A DNA stretch of 51,693 nt from Halomonas sp. SSL-5 (lineage in GTDB: Bacteria; Pseudomonadota; Gammaproteobacteria; Pseudomonadales; Halomonadaceae): positions 1 to 51,693 of the forward strand of contig NZ_JAUYWF010000015.1 of NCBI RefSeq assembly GCF_030708455.1, in the 5' to 3' direction. The notes below the pieces were generated by a model. The model had not been told where the DNA came from. It saw only the letters and a list, made by a program, of their open reading frames with translations, and did no database searches. A program made the position numbers and the translations under genes. Of this stretch, positions 1 through 9,063 are shown piece after piece. The first letter of the stretch is position 1. Each line of letters begins with the position of its first letter.

Positions 1-24
1 ATTCCTCCGGGAGTCGGCTTTTTT
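1..24 (+). terminator. 3' part of a terminator of an upstream gene
   Basis: The window opens with a GC-rich run (bases 6-18) followed by six T residues at 19-24. This has the look of the right arm and U-tract of a rho-independent terminator whose left arm would lie outside the window. No gene is seen between it and the small ORF at 178. Confidence 0.4.
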
Positions 25-177
25 CGTGCCCATGACCCGAAGGCCATCGGTTCCCTCTCGTTTCAGAACCAGCGGCCGCCGCTGACATCACCATGCGCCG
101 GGATTCGACCCCCTTGAGCTTCCCGGCCACAGCACGCAAGCTGAGGCGATAGCGACATGGCCGCCCCAGGAGCCCCG

Positions 178-246
178 ATGACCGATATCCGCCACCTGTT
201 GAACGCCGCCAAGCACACGGGGTGCAACCGCGTCGTCGGCGACTGA
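178..246 (+). CDS. possible 22-residue leader or small protein upstream of the GGDEF-EAL gene
   Basis: An ATG at 178 is preceded by an AGGAG motif about five bases away and opens a 22-codon frame, MTDIRHLLNAAKHTGCNRVV then Gly-Asp, ending with TGA at 244-246. It stops 13 bases before the ATG of the GGDEF-EAL gene, so the two would be cotranscribed and perhaps translationally coupled. No signal peptide or membrane segment is present. The support is only the good ribosome binding site and the spacing. It may be a chance ORF; I do not recognise a family. Confidence 0.3.
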   Translation: MTDIRHLLNAAKHTGCNRVVGD

Positions 247-259
247 AACGGAGCACGCC

Positions 260-3200
260 ATGCACGCCAGGACGGCCACCATCCCCACAGGGGAGAGCAA
301 CCTGCCCTACCGCATCCGCGATGTGGCCATGGATATCGGCCTGCTGATGATCGCCGCCACCTTCGCCCTCCTGGGCAGTGCCGGCCTGGTCGCCCACCTA
401 CTGGGCGTGGCCTACCCGCTGAGTGGGCTGATGGTGGCCGATGCCGCCCTCACCGGTTTCCTGGCCGGGCTCAGCGTGCTGGGCTGGCTGTTCACGGCAC
501 CTCGACTGCGCCTCGCTGCGGCACTACCGCTGGTCGCCATCACCCTCTACACCCTGACCCACAACGCCTGGGCCGGAGGGCCCTGGCAGGGGAGTTCCTG
601 GGTGACGGGCGGGCCACGGATCCTCTCGGTGGCGGCACTCCTGCTGCTGCTGGTCGCTCTGTGCAGCCTCGCAGGCTTGGGCAGCCGAATGCGTCGACTG
701 CTGTGGGCTGGGAGTGGTGTACTGGCCCTGCTCACCGGGGCGCTATCGCTGGCGATGCTGCTGCTGCCCGCCAGCCGCACAGACTGGTCTGCGGGCTTCG
801 TCTCGGCGCCGATGCTCGCCACCCTCTACGCCCTGCTCGGCGGCGTTGCCCTGCTCGGCGTGGCCTGGCGCGGCCCGCGGCCCATGCTGCCGGTGGGCCG
901 GCTGACCCAGGTCGCCGCCGTTGCCGGGGTGCTGACGAGCTGCCTGGCGTGGTACGTACTGACCTGGAACGCCCAGACCACCATCCACCGCCAGGCCGCG
1001 ACCCTGCTGGATAACGTCGAGCTCAACGCCCGCCGGGTAATGACCGCCCAGCTGGAGCTATATCAACGCCTGGCCTGGCGCCAGGGCCAGGAGCCCGCCC
1101 TCCGCGCCGACCGGCTGCGCGCCCACGATGTCGACAGCTACTTCCGCCACGCCCCCTACCTGGAAGCGCTGGTGCTGATGGCCCCGCAAGGGCGGATCGC
1201 CGACCTGCGCGCACCCCGCCTGCTCGACCCGCGCCGCCTGCGCCACGAGATCATGCGCGCCGAGGTCGGCGATTGGCTGGCGCTGCCCTGGCAGGCACCC
1301 CATGCCATGCCGGCGCCTGACGCCCCCACACGGCTGCTGATCGCCGCCCCGGTGGACGATGCCGGCAGTCAGCTGGTCGCCCGGCTCGACCTGGCCCAGC
1401 TGCTGGCCCAGGAGCTCGGCGTGCAGCTCCAGCGCTTCCGGGTCGAGGTCCGTACCTCCCGGCCACTGCTCGAGATTCGCCAGCCGGGCCGCCTGCCGCC
1501 GCCCGCCTCGGTACGCCCGCTGCCCCACCTCGGCACCCGCCACGTGGGGCTGCCGGGGGGCGCCCGGCTGACACTGGAGGTGCACCTGGACTCCCTGCCC
1601 GCCATGCTGCGCGCCGGCCTGATGCCCGGTGGCTTCGCCATCTCCGGACTGATCCTGAGCTACCTGCTGGCCCTGAGCCTGGGCCTGGTACGCCTGGTGC
1701 TGGGGCGCTCCCGGGAACTCCTCGCCGCACGCAGGCGCCTGGAGGCGCAGTACGACCTGGAACAGCGCTTCCGCTCGCTCTACCTCTACCACCCGGACGG
1801 CGTCTTCTCCCTCGACCATGAGGGCCGCCTCGTGTCGGCCAACGCCGCCTGCAGCGAGATCACCGGCCGCCGCGACGAGGAGGTGCTGGGCGAGCACTTC
1901 TCGGTGCTGCTGTCACCCGAAGACATCCCGCGCCTGCAGGCGCTGTTCGAGGCCACCCTGGCCGGCGAGCCGGGGCGCGTCGAGCTCACCCTCACCCACC
2001 GCGACGGCGAGCTGCGTGCCCTCGACCTCACCACCCTGCCGATCATCGTCGAGGGCGAGACCCAGGGGGTCTTCGGCATCGCCAAGGATATTACCCGCCA
2101 GCGCGAGCACGAGGCCCAGATTGCCTACCAGGCCAGCCACGACCTGCTCACCGCGCTGCCCAATCGCTCGCTGCTCGACGAGCGCCTTGCAGCGGCCTTC
2201 CTCGATTCACAAGAGAGTTCCCAGCCGCTGCTGGTGATGCTGCTGGACCTGGATGGCTTCAAGGCGGTCAATGATGGCCTGGGCCACGCCGTCGGCAACG
2301 CCCTGCTGGTCGCCGTCGCCGAACGGCTGCGCGGCCTGGTCGCCCCCGGCGATACCATCGCCCGACTGGCCGGCGACGAGTTCTGCCTGTTGCTGCCCGG
2401 TCGCCGTCGCGAGGCGGGCGCCCATCTGGCCGACCGCTTGCTGGATGCGCTGAGCCGTCCCTACTACCTGGAGGGGAATGCCGTGCATATCAGCGCCAGC
2501 ATCGGCATCGCCACCAGCGACGGCGAGATCGGCCATGCCCAGGAGCTGCTGCAGCATGCCGACCTCGCCGTGAGCGGCGCCAAGCAACAGGGGCGCAATA
2601 CGTGGCAGTGGTACCGCGGCGACGGCCAGCGAATCACCGCGGAGGAGGTGCTGCTGCGCCACGATCTCTACACCGCCCTCAACAACGAGGAATTCGTCCT
2701 CCACTACCAGCCCATCGTCGCCGCCGAAGACGGCAGCGTGCGCGGCTTCGAGGCGCTGATCCGCTGGCATCATCCCCAGCGCGGCCTGATCTCCCCTGGG
2801 GTCTTCATCCCGCTGGCCGAGCAGACCGGGCAGATCATCCCCCTGGGACGTTGGGTGCTGCGCCAGGCCTGCCAGGAGATGGCCGAACTTCAGGCGTATG
2901 ATGGCAGAGCGCTCCCCGTCGCGGTGAATATCTCCTCCCTGCAGTTTCACCGTGACGGCTTCCTGGATGAGGTTCGGCACATCCTCGCCACTACCGGCCT
3001 GCCACCCGAGCTGCTGGAGCTGGAGGTGACCGAAAGCGTGCTGCTGGATGGTGCCGAGCCGGTGATCGAGCTGATGGAAACACTCAAGGCCATGGGCGTG
3101 CGTGTGGCGCTGGATGACTTCGGCACCGGATTCTCCAGTCTCAGCTACCTGCGCGACCTGCCCACCCACAAGGTCAAGCTCGACCGCAGTTTCGTGCAGA

Positions 3201-3424
3201 AGACCCTGACGGACCGACGTACCGCGGCCATCGTGCAGGGTGTCATCACCATGGCTCACCACATGGACATGGTGGTGGTGGCGGAAGGGATCGAGACACC
3301 GGAAGAGCAGGAGGACATGGTGCGTCGCGAGTGCGACCTGCTCCAGGGCTTTCTGTTTGCCCGCCCCCTACCGCTAGCGGCCTTGCGGCAACTGCCCGAC
3401 TGCTTGCCCGAGCCCCATTCTTGA
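260..3424 (+). CDS. membrane-anchored PAS-GGDEF-EAL c-di-GMP enzyme
   Basis: A 1054-residue bifunctional-type c-di-GMP protein. The N-terminal 240 residues hold several hydrophobic segments, followed by a probable periplasmic sensor region (about 240-450), one more membrane segment (about 457-481), a PAS domain (about 500-625), a GGDEF domain (about 630-790) and an EAL domain (about 800-1050). The GGDEF signature reads AGDEF near residue 704, a variant often still active, and the RxxD inhibitory site is absent because Arg is replaced by Ala. EAL catalytic motifs are intact: EALIRW, the Asn of NISSLQF, ELEVTES, DDFGTGFSSL, KLDRSF and EGIET. Phosphodiesterase activity is therefore likely, and cyclase activity is possible. 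GGAG lies seven bases before the ATG. A second cyclase gene follows after 30 bases. Confidence 0.9.
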   Translation: MHARTATIPTGESNLPYRIRDVAMDIGLLMIAATFALLGSAGLVAHLLGVAYPLSGLMVADAALTGFLAGLSVLGWLFTAPRLRLAAALPLVAITLYTLTHNAWAGGPWQGSSWVTGGPRILSVAALLLLLVALCSLAGLGSRMRRLLWAGSGVLALLTGALSLAMLLLPASRTDWSAGFVSAPMLATLYALLGGVALLGVAWRGPRPMLPVGRLTQVAAVAGVLTSCLAWYVLTWNAQTTIHRQAATLLDNVELNARRVMTAQLELYQRLAWRQGQEPALRADRLRAHDVDSYFRHAPYLEALVLMAPQGRIADLRAPRLLDPRRLRHEIMRAEVGDWLALPWQAPHAMPAPDAPTRLLIAAPVDDAGSQLVARLDLAQLLAQELGVQLQRFRVEVRTSRPLLEIRQPGRLPPPASVRPLPHLGTRHVGLPGGARLTLEVHLDSLPAMLRAGLMPGGFAISGLILSYLLALSLGLVRLVLGRSRELLAARRRLEAQYDLEQRFRSLYLYHPDGVFSLDHEGRLVSANAACSEITGRRDEEVLGEHFSVLLSPEDIPRLQALFEATLAGEPGRVELTLTHRDGELRALDLTTLPIIVEGETQGVFGIAKDITRQREHEAQIAYQASHDLLTALPNRSLLDERLAAAFLDSQESSQPLLVMLLDLDGFKAVNDGLGHAVGNALLVAVAERLRGLVAPGDTIARLAGDEFCLLLPGRRREAGAHLADRLLDALSRPYYLEGNAVHISASIGIATSDGEIGHAQELLQHADLAVSGAKQQGRNTWQWYRGDGQRITAEEVLLRHDLYTALNNEEFVLHYQPIVAAEDGSVRGFEALIRWHHPQRGLISPGVFIPLAEQTGQIIPLGRWVLRQACQEMAELQAYDGRALPVAVNISSLQFHRDGFLDEVRHILATTGLPPELLELEVTESVLLDGAEPVIELMETLKAMGVRVALDDFGTGFSSLSYLRDLPTHKVKLDRSFVQKTLTDRRTAAIVQGVITMAHHMDMVVVAEGIETPEEQEDMVRRECDLLQGFLFARPLPLAALRQLPDCLPEPHS

Positions 3425-3454
3425 TGACTTCCTGGCAACTATGCTGACTGCCTC

Positions 3455-5452
3455 ATGGGCATACCATTGAACATCAACACGCTCTGGACACGCCTGGCGA
3501 TCGCCATTCTGCTGCCCGTGGCCTTGGTCAGCATGACCCTGTACCCGATTTTTGCCTCTCACCTCGAGGAGCGGATCGACAGCAGCCGCCAGACGGCCGA
3601 AGCGTTCCTCGACGCCGAATACGACATGCTGCTCAGGAGCATGAACGAAAGCTTCAACCAGGTGCTGGCCACCGCGGAACTCCCGCTGCTGCGGCAGTTT
3701 TTGGTCAGACGGACCACCCCCAGAGCTCCGGAATGGGGTCCCGCCGCAGAGCAAGACTGGCACCAGATGGAAGCGCTGTTCGACACCTTGATGACCCATT
3801 ACGGCCGCTACACGCGATTGGCGGTGATCGACACTCGCGGGCTCGAGTGGGTTGCCACTACCGCGATGCCTACCCTGCCGCGACCGCCGGTAGTGGCACA
3901 CGGCGCCACGACCACCTTCCAGGAAGCCATGCGGCTAAAATCGCGTGACCTATATGTCTCTCCCCCGCGCCTGGGGGCCTCCGGGGACAGTGACGCGCCC
4001 GTAACCACGGTCATCGACATCGCCACACCGATCGTCGATGACCGCGGGCAGCGCCTCGGTGTGCTGCTGTTCACCCTCGACTGGTCGCAAATCACCGCCA
4101 ACCTGCCGCATGCCAGGGAGGCGGGCCGCGGTGAAGTGCTACTGGTAGATGCCCAGGGCAGATGGCTGCTACCCGGCGAAGAGGGTCGGGAAGATCAGTT
4201 CGGGGACTCGATTGGCAACCGAAGGCCAGGTACCTGGGCGGCCATGTCGGCACGCAACCAGGGCATGGTCATGCTGAACGATCATCTGCTCGGGTTTCGC
4301 AGCCATGACATTCGCACCCAGCACTACCGCAGCCAGGCCGGCATGATCGTGAGTCAGCCTGAGTCGCAGCCCTGGCGCCTCGGCATCCTGATACCCAAAC
4401 CCAGCCTGGTGGAGCTCCTGAAGCAGAACCCCATACAACAGCTGGCCATCGCCCTGGTCTATCTGCTGTCGGTGGCCTTCGGTGTGTTCTGGGTGCTGAG
4501 CAACCATCGCCTGCGCGGCCTGCGACAGCGTGCCCTGCAGTTCTCACGCGAGGCCCGTCGGTACGCCGGTGAGGTACAGGATCTCTACGAGCACGCCCCC
4601 TGTGGCTACCATTCGCTCGACGGCGATGGCCGGGTGGTCAAGATCAACCGTACCGAGCTCGACTGGCTGGGCTATCGCGCCGATGAGGTGATCGACAAGC
4701 TCCACTATCGTGACTTCGTCACACCCGAGACCCGAGCGGCCTTCGACGCCGCCTTCCGCCAGGTGCTGGGCGAGGGCCAGGAAGGAAGCGCCGAGTGCGA
4801 GTTGCTGTGTCGTGATGGCAGCCGACTGCCGGTAGCGATCCAGGCCACCGCTCAAGTGACCGAGGACGGCTTCCAGTACTCCCGCGCCACGGTGTTCGAC
4901 CTGAGCGAGCGTAAGGCACTGGAGGCACGCCTGGAGGAGCAGGCGCTCACCGATCCCCTCACCGGCCTGGGTAACCGCCGTTACCTGGAGAACCAGGCGG
5001 CCATGGAGATCGCCCGCGCCGAGCGCAGTGCGACACCGCTGACGCTGATTGCCATCGACCTCGATCACTTCAAGCGCATCAACGACAGCCATGGCCACGA
5101 TGTGGGGGATCTGGTGTTGCAGGCCTTTGCCGACCTGGCCCGCCGGGTGCTGCGCGACGGCGACGTGCTGTGCCGCATGGGCGGCGAAGAGTTCGCCGTG
5201 CTACTGCCCGACACCAACCGCGAGCAGGCCCTTCAGGTCGCCGAGAGGCTGCGGGAGGCGGTCGCCACCACCCCTGTCAGGATCGGTCAGGACGCGATGG
5301 AAGACGGCACGCTGGCCTACACCGCTTCGCTGGGCGTGACGCTGGTTAACATCGGAGAGACCACCCTGAAACCGGCGATCAAGCGCGCCGACCAGGGCCT
5401 CTATGCCGCCAAGGAGACGGGGCGCAACCGCGCCCAGTGGCAAGAAGCGTAG
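3455..5452 (+). CDS. Cache-like sensor, PAS, GGDEF diguanylate cyclase
   Basis: A 665-residue inner-membrane diguanylate cyclase. There is a membrane segment at about 13-30, a large extracytoplasmic domain of double-Cache size (about 35-320), a second membrane segment at about 325-350, a PAS domain (about 370-490) and a C-terminal GGDEF domain. The active site reads GGEEF near residue 575, and RDGD lies exactly five residues before it, matching the product-inhibition I-site. It makes c-di-GMP from two GTP. The gene starts 30 bases after the GGDEF-EAL gene, which points to cotranscription and a synthesis/degradation pair. The start at 3455 lacks a clear Shine-Dalgarno sequence but gives a sensible membrane anchor. 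Confidence 0.9.
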   Translation: MGIPLNINTLWTRLAIAILLPVALVSMTLYPIFASHLEERIDSSRQTAEAFLDAEYDMLLRSMNESFNQVLATAELPLLRQFLVRRTTPRAPEWGPAAEQDWHQMEALFDTLMTHYGRYTRLAVIDTRGLEWVATTAMPTLPRPPVVAHGATTTFQEAMRLKSRDLYVSPPRLGASGDSDAPVTTVIDIATPIVDDRGQRLGVLLFTLDWSQITANLPHAREAGRGEVLLVDAQGRWLLPGEEGREDQFGDSIGNRRPGTWAAMSARNQGMVMLNDHLLGFRSHDIRTQHYRSQAGMIVSQPESQPWRLGILIPKPSLVELLKQNPIQQLAIALVYLLSVAFGVFWVLSNHRLRGLRQRALQFSREARRYAGEVQDLYEHAPCGYHSLDGDGRVVKINRTELDWLGYRADEVIDKLHYRDFVTPETRAAFDAAFRQVLGEGQEGSAECELLCRDGSRLPVAIQATAQVTEDGFQYSRATVFDLSERKALEARLEEQALTDPLTGLGNRRYLENQAAMEIARAERSATPLTLIAIDLDHFKRINDSHGHDVGDLVLQAFADLARRVLRDGDVLCRMGGEEFAVLLPDTNREQALQVAERLREAVATTPVRIGQDAMEDGTLAYTASLGVTLVNIGETTLKPAIKRADQGLYAAKETGRNRAQWQEA

Positions 5453-5507
5453 GACACAGCTGCCTCATCCGGTCGCGGCCACAGCCTGCCCAGCACGCCA
5501 CCACCCC

Positions 5508-5536
5508 TTGAATCTGCCCGCCCCCACCCGCATATC
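5508..5536 (+). promoter_or_regulatory. weak sigma70-like promoter candidate before the CnoX-like gene
   Basis: TTGAAT at 5508-5513 and CATATC at 5531-5536 are separated by 17 bases in the 119-base gap before the thioredoxin-like gene. The -10 match is poor, so this is only a candidate. Confidence 0.2.
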
Positions 5537-5571
5537 CTGAGCAAACACACTCGTTTCCGGGAATACCAACC

Positions 5572-6519
5572 ATGTCCATCGTCGATCCGCGTACCGGTGA
5601 GCCGCTCACCGCCGACACCAGTGCCCCACAGGAGGCGCCGTCGCAGCCTGGTCAGGCCGAGTCGGGCGAGGCTCCCGAGGTCATCATCGACGTCGACGCC
5701 AGCAACATCCAGCAGGTGCTGGAGCTGTCCATGCAGGTGCCGGTGCTGCTCGACTGCTGGGCCCCCTGGTGCCAGCCCTGCAAGACCCTGATGCCGGTGC
5801 TGGAGAAGCTGGCCCGCGAATATCAGGGCGCCTTCCTGCTGGCCAAGCTCAACATCGAGGAGAACCAGGAGATCGCCGCCCAGCTGGGGGTGCGTTCGGT
5901 GCCCGACGTCAAGCTGGTCAGCCAGGGTGGCCTGGTCGACCACTTCCAGGGCGCACTGCCCGAGAAGGAGATCCGTGAGTGGCTGGGCCGCTACTTCCCC
6001 GCCCCGGAGGATGTTCCGGCGAGCCCCGAAGACCAGGCCGCCGAGGCGCTGGCCGCCGGCGATGCCGCCACCGCCCGCGCCATCTACCAGGAACTCGCCC
6101 AGCAGTACCCGGACCACACTCCCTATCAGGTGGAGCTGGCCCGCACCCTGGTGGCCGAGGGGCGCGCCGACGAGGCGCGCAGCGTGCTCGACAACCTGCC
6201 GCCAGAGGAGCGCGATGCCGCCCCGGCCCGCGGGGTGCGCGCCAGCATCGAGTTCGGCGAGGAGGCCCCCTCCGCCGAGGAGCTGGCCGCCCTGGGCGAG
6301 CGTGACGACAGCGAGGCGAAGTACCTGCGTGCGATGCGCCGGGTCGCCGACGGCGACTATGAGCCAGGCCTCGAGGGGCTGCTGGCACTGATGAAGGCCG
6401 ACCGCGCCTATGGCGACGACGCCGCCCGCAAGACCCTGCTGCGGGTCTTCGATGCCCTGGGTGCCGACCACCCGCTCACGGTCAGCTACCGCCGCAAGCT
6501 CTTCGCCATGCTCTACTGA
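5572..6519 (+). CDS. cnoX: thioredoxin-TPR co-chaperone, CnoX/YbbN family
   Basis: A 315-residue cytoplasmic protein with an N-terminal thioredoxin fold and a C-terminal helical repeat region rich in Ala and Glu, as in the CnoX (YbbN) chaperedoxins that protect proteins from oxidative aggregation. Residues 1-40 are a low-complexity extension. The active site reads WCQPC near residue 65, so both redox cysteines are present, unlike E. coli CnoX, which is not a classical CxxC protein. The cis-proline loop reads RSVPDVKL. The gene ends in a 7 bp overlap with the convergent C-S lyase gene. It might instead be annotated as a thioredoxin or tetratricopeptide protein. Confidence 0.82.
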   Translation: MSIVDPRTGEPLTADTSAPQEAPSQPGQAESGEAPEVIIDVDASNIQQVLELSMQVPVLLDCWAPWCQPCKTLMPVLEKLAREYQGAFLLAKLNIEENQEIAAQLGVRSVPDVKLVSQGGLVDHFQGALPEKEIREWLGRYFPAPEDVPASPEDQAAEALAAGDAATARAIYQELAQQYPDHTPYQVELARTLVAEGRADEARSVLDNLPPEERDAAPARGVRASIEFGEEAPSAEELAALGERDDSEAKYLRAMRRVADGDYEPGLEGLLALMKADRAYGDDAARKTLLRVFDALGADHPLTVSYRRKLFAMLY

Positions 6520-7676
6520 GCCAGCACCCCATCCAGCCGCGAGAGCGCCGCTTCCAGCTGGGTGGCGGTGGTGCCGAAGTTGAGCCGGGCAAAGCCGGGG
6601 TGGCCGAAGTCGGCGCCATCCGAGAGCGCCACCCCGGCGCGCTCCAGCAGCGTTTGCTGGGGTGACTCGCCGAGCCCCGCCTCGCGCAGGTCGAGCCAGG
6701 CCAGGTAGGTGGACTGCGGTGGCGCCATGCCGACCCCCGGCCAGTGCGCCACCCGCTCCGCCAGGCTGCGACGGTGGTCGCGCAGCACCTCGAGCAGCAC
6801 CTGTCGCCAGGGGTCGCCGTGGGCGTAGGCGGCCTCGGCGGCCACCAGCCCCAGCACGTTGCCGTCCGGCATCAGCCCCTTGGCCGTGGCGGCGAAGCAC
6901 CGGCGCAGCGCGGGGTCGGGAATCACCGCGCAGGCGGCGGTCAGCCCGGCCAGGTTGAAGGTCTTGGAGGGCGCCCAGAGGGTGATCGTGCGCGCGGCGA
7001 GCTCGGGGAAGGCCGCCGCCAGCGGCACATGGCGGGCCCCCTCCTCCAGCAGCAGGTCGCAGTGCAGCTCGTCGGACACCACCCAGAGATCGTGCCGCTC
7101 GACCAGCTCGGCCAGGCCGGCCAGTTCGTCGTGGCTCCACACTCGACCGGTAGGATTATGAGGGTGGCACCACAGCAGCAGCCGGGTGCGCGGGGTGATC
7201 GCCGCCTCCAGTGCCTCTAGGTCGAGGCGCCAGGGCTCGCCCGGCGCCAACGGCTCGCCCATACGGGCCTGCTGGGGCGTGCGTCCGGTGCGCTCGGCCA
7301 CCCTGAGGAAGGGCGGATAGATGGGCGTCACCGTCAGCACCCCGTCGCCTGGCTGGGTCAGCGCCAGGCTGGCCAGGTGCAGCGCCGGCACCACCCCGGG
7401 CAGCCACTGCTGCCACTCCGGCGCGATGGCCCAGTCATAGTGCTCCGCACTCCAGGCGCACAGCGTCTCGCGCAGCGAGTCGGGCACCAGACCGTAGCCG
7501 AATACTCCGTGATCGACCCGGGCACGCAGCGCCTCGAGCACCGCCGGAGGCGAGACGAAGTCCATGTCGGCCACCCACAGTGGCAGCACCTCGTCGCCGT
7601 AGCGATGCCACTTCTGAGACGGCCAGTGACCGGATGGATGCCGACGCTCCACCGGCGTGGCAAAATCGAACGCCAT
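6513..7676 (-). CDS. PatB/MalY-type PLP-dependent cystathionine beta-lyase
   Basis: A 387-residue fold-type I aminotransferase-like enzyme of the MalY/PatB group, which cleaves C-S bonds in cystathionine or cysteine to release thiol, pyruvate and ammonia. The N-terminal motif LPLWVADMDF is typical of the group. NPTGRVW, SDELHCDL and the PLP lysine in APSKTFNLAGL are all present, and the length is normal. AAGGAG lies seven bases before the ATG. Its start is 36 bases from the divergent hypothetical gene at 7713, so their promoters must be compact. Whether it acts in methionine synthesis or in thiol catabolism cannot be told from sequence. Confidence 0.88.
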   Translation of the reverse strand: MAFDFATPVERRHPSGHWPSQKWHRYGDEVLPLWVADMDFVSPPAVLEALRARVDHGVFGYGLVPDSLRETLCAWSAEHYDWAIAPEWQQWLPGVVPALHLASLALTQPGDGVLTVTPIYPPFLRVAERTGRTPQQARMGEPLAPGEPWRLDLEALEAAITPRTRLLLWCHPHNPTGRVWSHDELAGLAELVERHDLWVVSDELHCDLLLEEGARHVPLAAAFPELAARTITLWAPSKTFNLAGLTAACAVIPDPALRRCFAATAKGLMPDGNVLGLVAAEAAYAHGDPWRQVLLEVLRDHRRSLAERVAHWPGVGMAPPQSTYLAWLDLREAGLGESPQQTLLERAGVALSDGADFGHPGFARLNFGTTATQLEAALSRLDGVLAQ

Positions 7677-7712
7677 GCGCTCACTCCTTTCATCGACGGC
7701 CAGGAAAATCCC

Positions 7713-8159
7713 ATGACCTCGACCATGCCCCAGGAAGACTTCTATGCCAAGGTGCGCCGCGGCATGCCGCGACTGGTGGCCCAGTGGCGCGACCTGGGCC
7801 AGGACGCCCCGCAGCGCCTGGCCCTGCTGCTCGCCGAGACCGCCCGGGTGGTGCGCATCGGCCTACCGGAGGCCACCCCCGACGCCGCCACCCTGACGGC
7901 CTGGAGCGAGGCGGAGAACGGCGACGATATCCCGCTGTGGGCCGCGCGGACGGCCACCTTCCTGCTGGTACAGATGCCCGCCCGGCCACGCCCCCGAGAC
8001 GCCGACGAGGCCTGCGCCTGGGCCTACTGCTGGCTGCGCAACCGTGACTTCGACTCCCTGGAGGCGGCCGAATCGGCGCTGCCATCCCATCTGCGCGAGT
8101 CCCTGGCAGACGCCCTGCCCGCGGCCTGGCGCGACCGCCAGGGACTGCGCCTGATATAG
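7713..8159 (+). CDS. conserved-looking hypothetical protein, 148 aa
   Basis: A 148-residue soluble protein beginning MTSTMPQEDFYAKVRRGMPR, rich in Ala, Arg and Trp, without signal peptide or membrane segment. I do not recognise the family. The ATG at 7713 is chosen because it follows CAGGA and leaves a short gap to the divergent C-S lyase; longer upstream in-frame starts would run back through that gene. Its TAG stop lies in the first unit of an 18-base tandem duplication, where the second unit has CAG. Without that stop the frame would continue into the next gene. Confidence 0.65.
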   Translation: MTSTMPQEDFYAKVRRGMPRLVAQWRDLGQDAPQRLALLLAETARVVRIGLPEATPDAATLTAWSEAENGDDIPLWAARTATFLLVQMPARPRPRDADEACAWAYCWLRNRDFDSLEAAESALPSHLRESLADALPAAWRDRQGLRLI

Positions 8160-8177
8160 GAACTGCGCCTGATACAG
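8144..8177 (+). repeat. two-unit tandem duplication across a stop codon
   Basis: ACTGCGCCTGATATAG at 8144-8159 is followed, 18 bases on, by ACTGCGCCTGATACAG at 8162-8177. The unit is six codons long and in frame with the preceding gene. The only difference changes the TAG stop of unit one to CAG in unit two. Confidence 0.85.
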
Positions 8178-8230
8178 AGCCGCCGCTACCATGGCGGCCG
8201 TATGACCTCACAAGGATTAAGGAAAACGAG

Positions 8231-9058
8231 ATGGACGTTCCCCTGAGCTGGCAACTGGCCAAGCTTGTGGTCTCGATCGGCATGGTGCTGGGTCTCGGCG
8301 CCATCGCCGTGCGTGTCAGTCCACGCGTCGCCGGCCTGCTGGCGGGCTACCCGCTGGGCACCGCCATCGCCCTGTTCTTCATCGGCCTGGAGCTCTCGCC
8401 AGGCTTCGCCGCCGAGAGCGCCGTCCACACCCTGGCCGGCTTCACCGCCACCCTGGCGCTGGGCGGCGGCTACCTGCTGGCCGGGCGCCGCCCGGGGCTG
8501 CCCGGCGTGCTGGCCGGTACCGCCGCGGGGCTGGCCGCCTTCCTGGCGGTCAGCCTGGTGCTGACCCGGGTGGAGTTCGACCGCCTCACCGGCACCCTCA
8601 CCACCCTGGCCGCCATCGCCCTGTTCACCTGGCTCTACCGCCGCGTACCGGAGAGCATGGCCCGCCCCACCGGACGCTTCTCCTGGGCCGCCCTGATGGT
8701 GCGCGCCCTGCTCGCCGCCGTGATCATCTTCGTGATCACCGGCCTGGCCCATGTGCTGCCGGCCGCCTGGGCCGGCGTGATGGCCGCCTTCCCGGTCACC
8801 ATGTATCCCTTCCTGGTGATCCTGCACCTGACCCACGGCCACGGCCCGGTGGCCACGGTGATCAAGCACTACCCGATGGGCCTCGGCTCGCTGCTCAGCT
8901 ATGCGCTGTGCGTCTCCTTCGCCTACCCCACCCTGGGCCTGGCACTGGGCACCCTGGCCGGCTTCGCCGTGGCCACCCTGTGGCTCGTCAGCTGGACTCG
9001 CCTGCAGGCCTGGCTGGTCAACCGGCGTGAGGAGCGCCGGGGGCAGGCCTCCCCGTAA
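8231..9058 (+). CDS. integral membrane protein with two homologous halves
   Basis: A 275-residue, very hydrophobic protein with about eight to nine predicted membrane segments. The halves resemble each other: near residues 34-55 it reads AGLLAGYPLGTAIALFFIGL, and near 180-200 it reads AGVMAAFPVTMYPFLVILHL, each inside a similar helix pattern. This suggests an ancient duplication, as in many transporters. The cytoplasmic tail NRREERRGQ is basic. AAGGA and AAGGAAAA motifs precede the ATG. I cannot name the family or a substrate; transport is inferred only from the internal pseudo-symmetry. Confidence 0.75.
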   Translation: MDVPLSWQLAKLVVSIGMVLGLGAIAVRVSPRVAGLLAGYPLGTAIALFFIGLELSPGFAAESAVHTLAGFTATLALGGGYLLAGRRPGLPGVLAGTAAGLAAFLAVSLVLTRVEFDRLTGTLTTLAAIALFTWLYRRVPESMARPTGRFSWAALMVRALLAAVIIFVITGLAHVLPAAWAGVMAAFPVTMYPFLVILHLTHGHGPVATVIKHYPMGLGSLLSYALCVSFAYPTLGLALGTLAGFAVATLWLVSWTRLQAWLVNRREERRGQASP

Positions 9059-9063
9059 AACTT

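Noticed and set aside
1058..1897. A long reverse-strand frame (279 codons) inside the GGDEF-EAL gene
   Set aside because: It is antisense to a clearly domain-containing protein, and has low-complexity Gly/Gln-rich content. A shadow frame of high-GC sequence.
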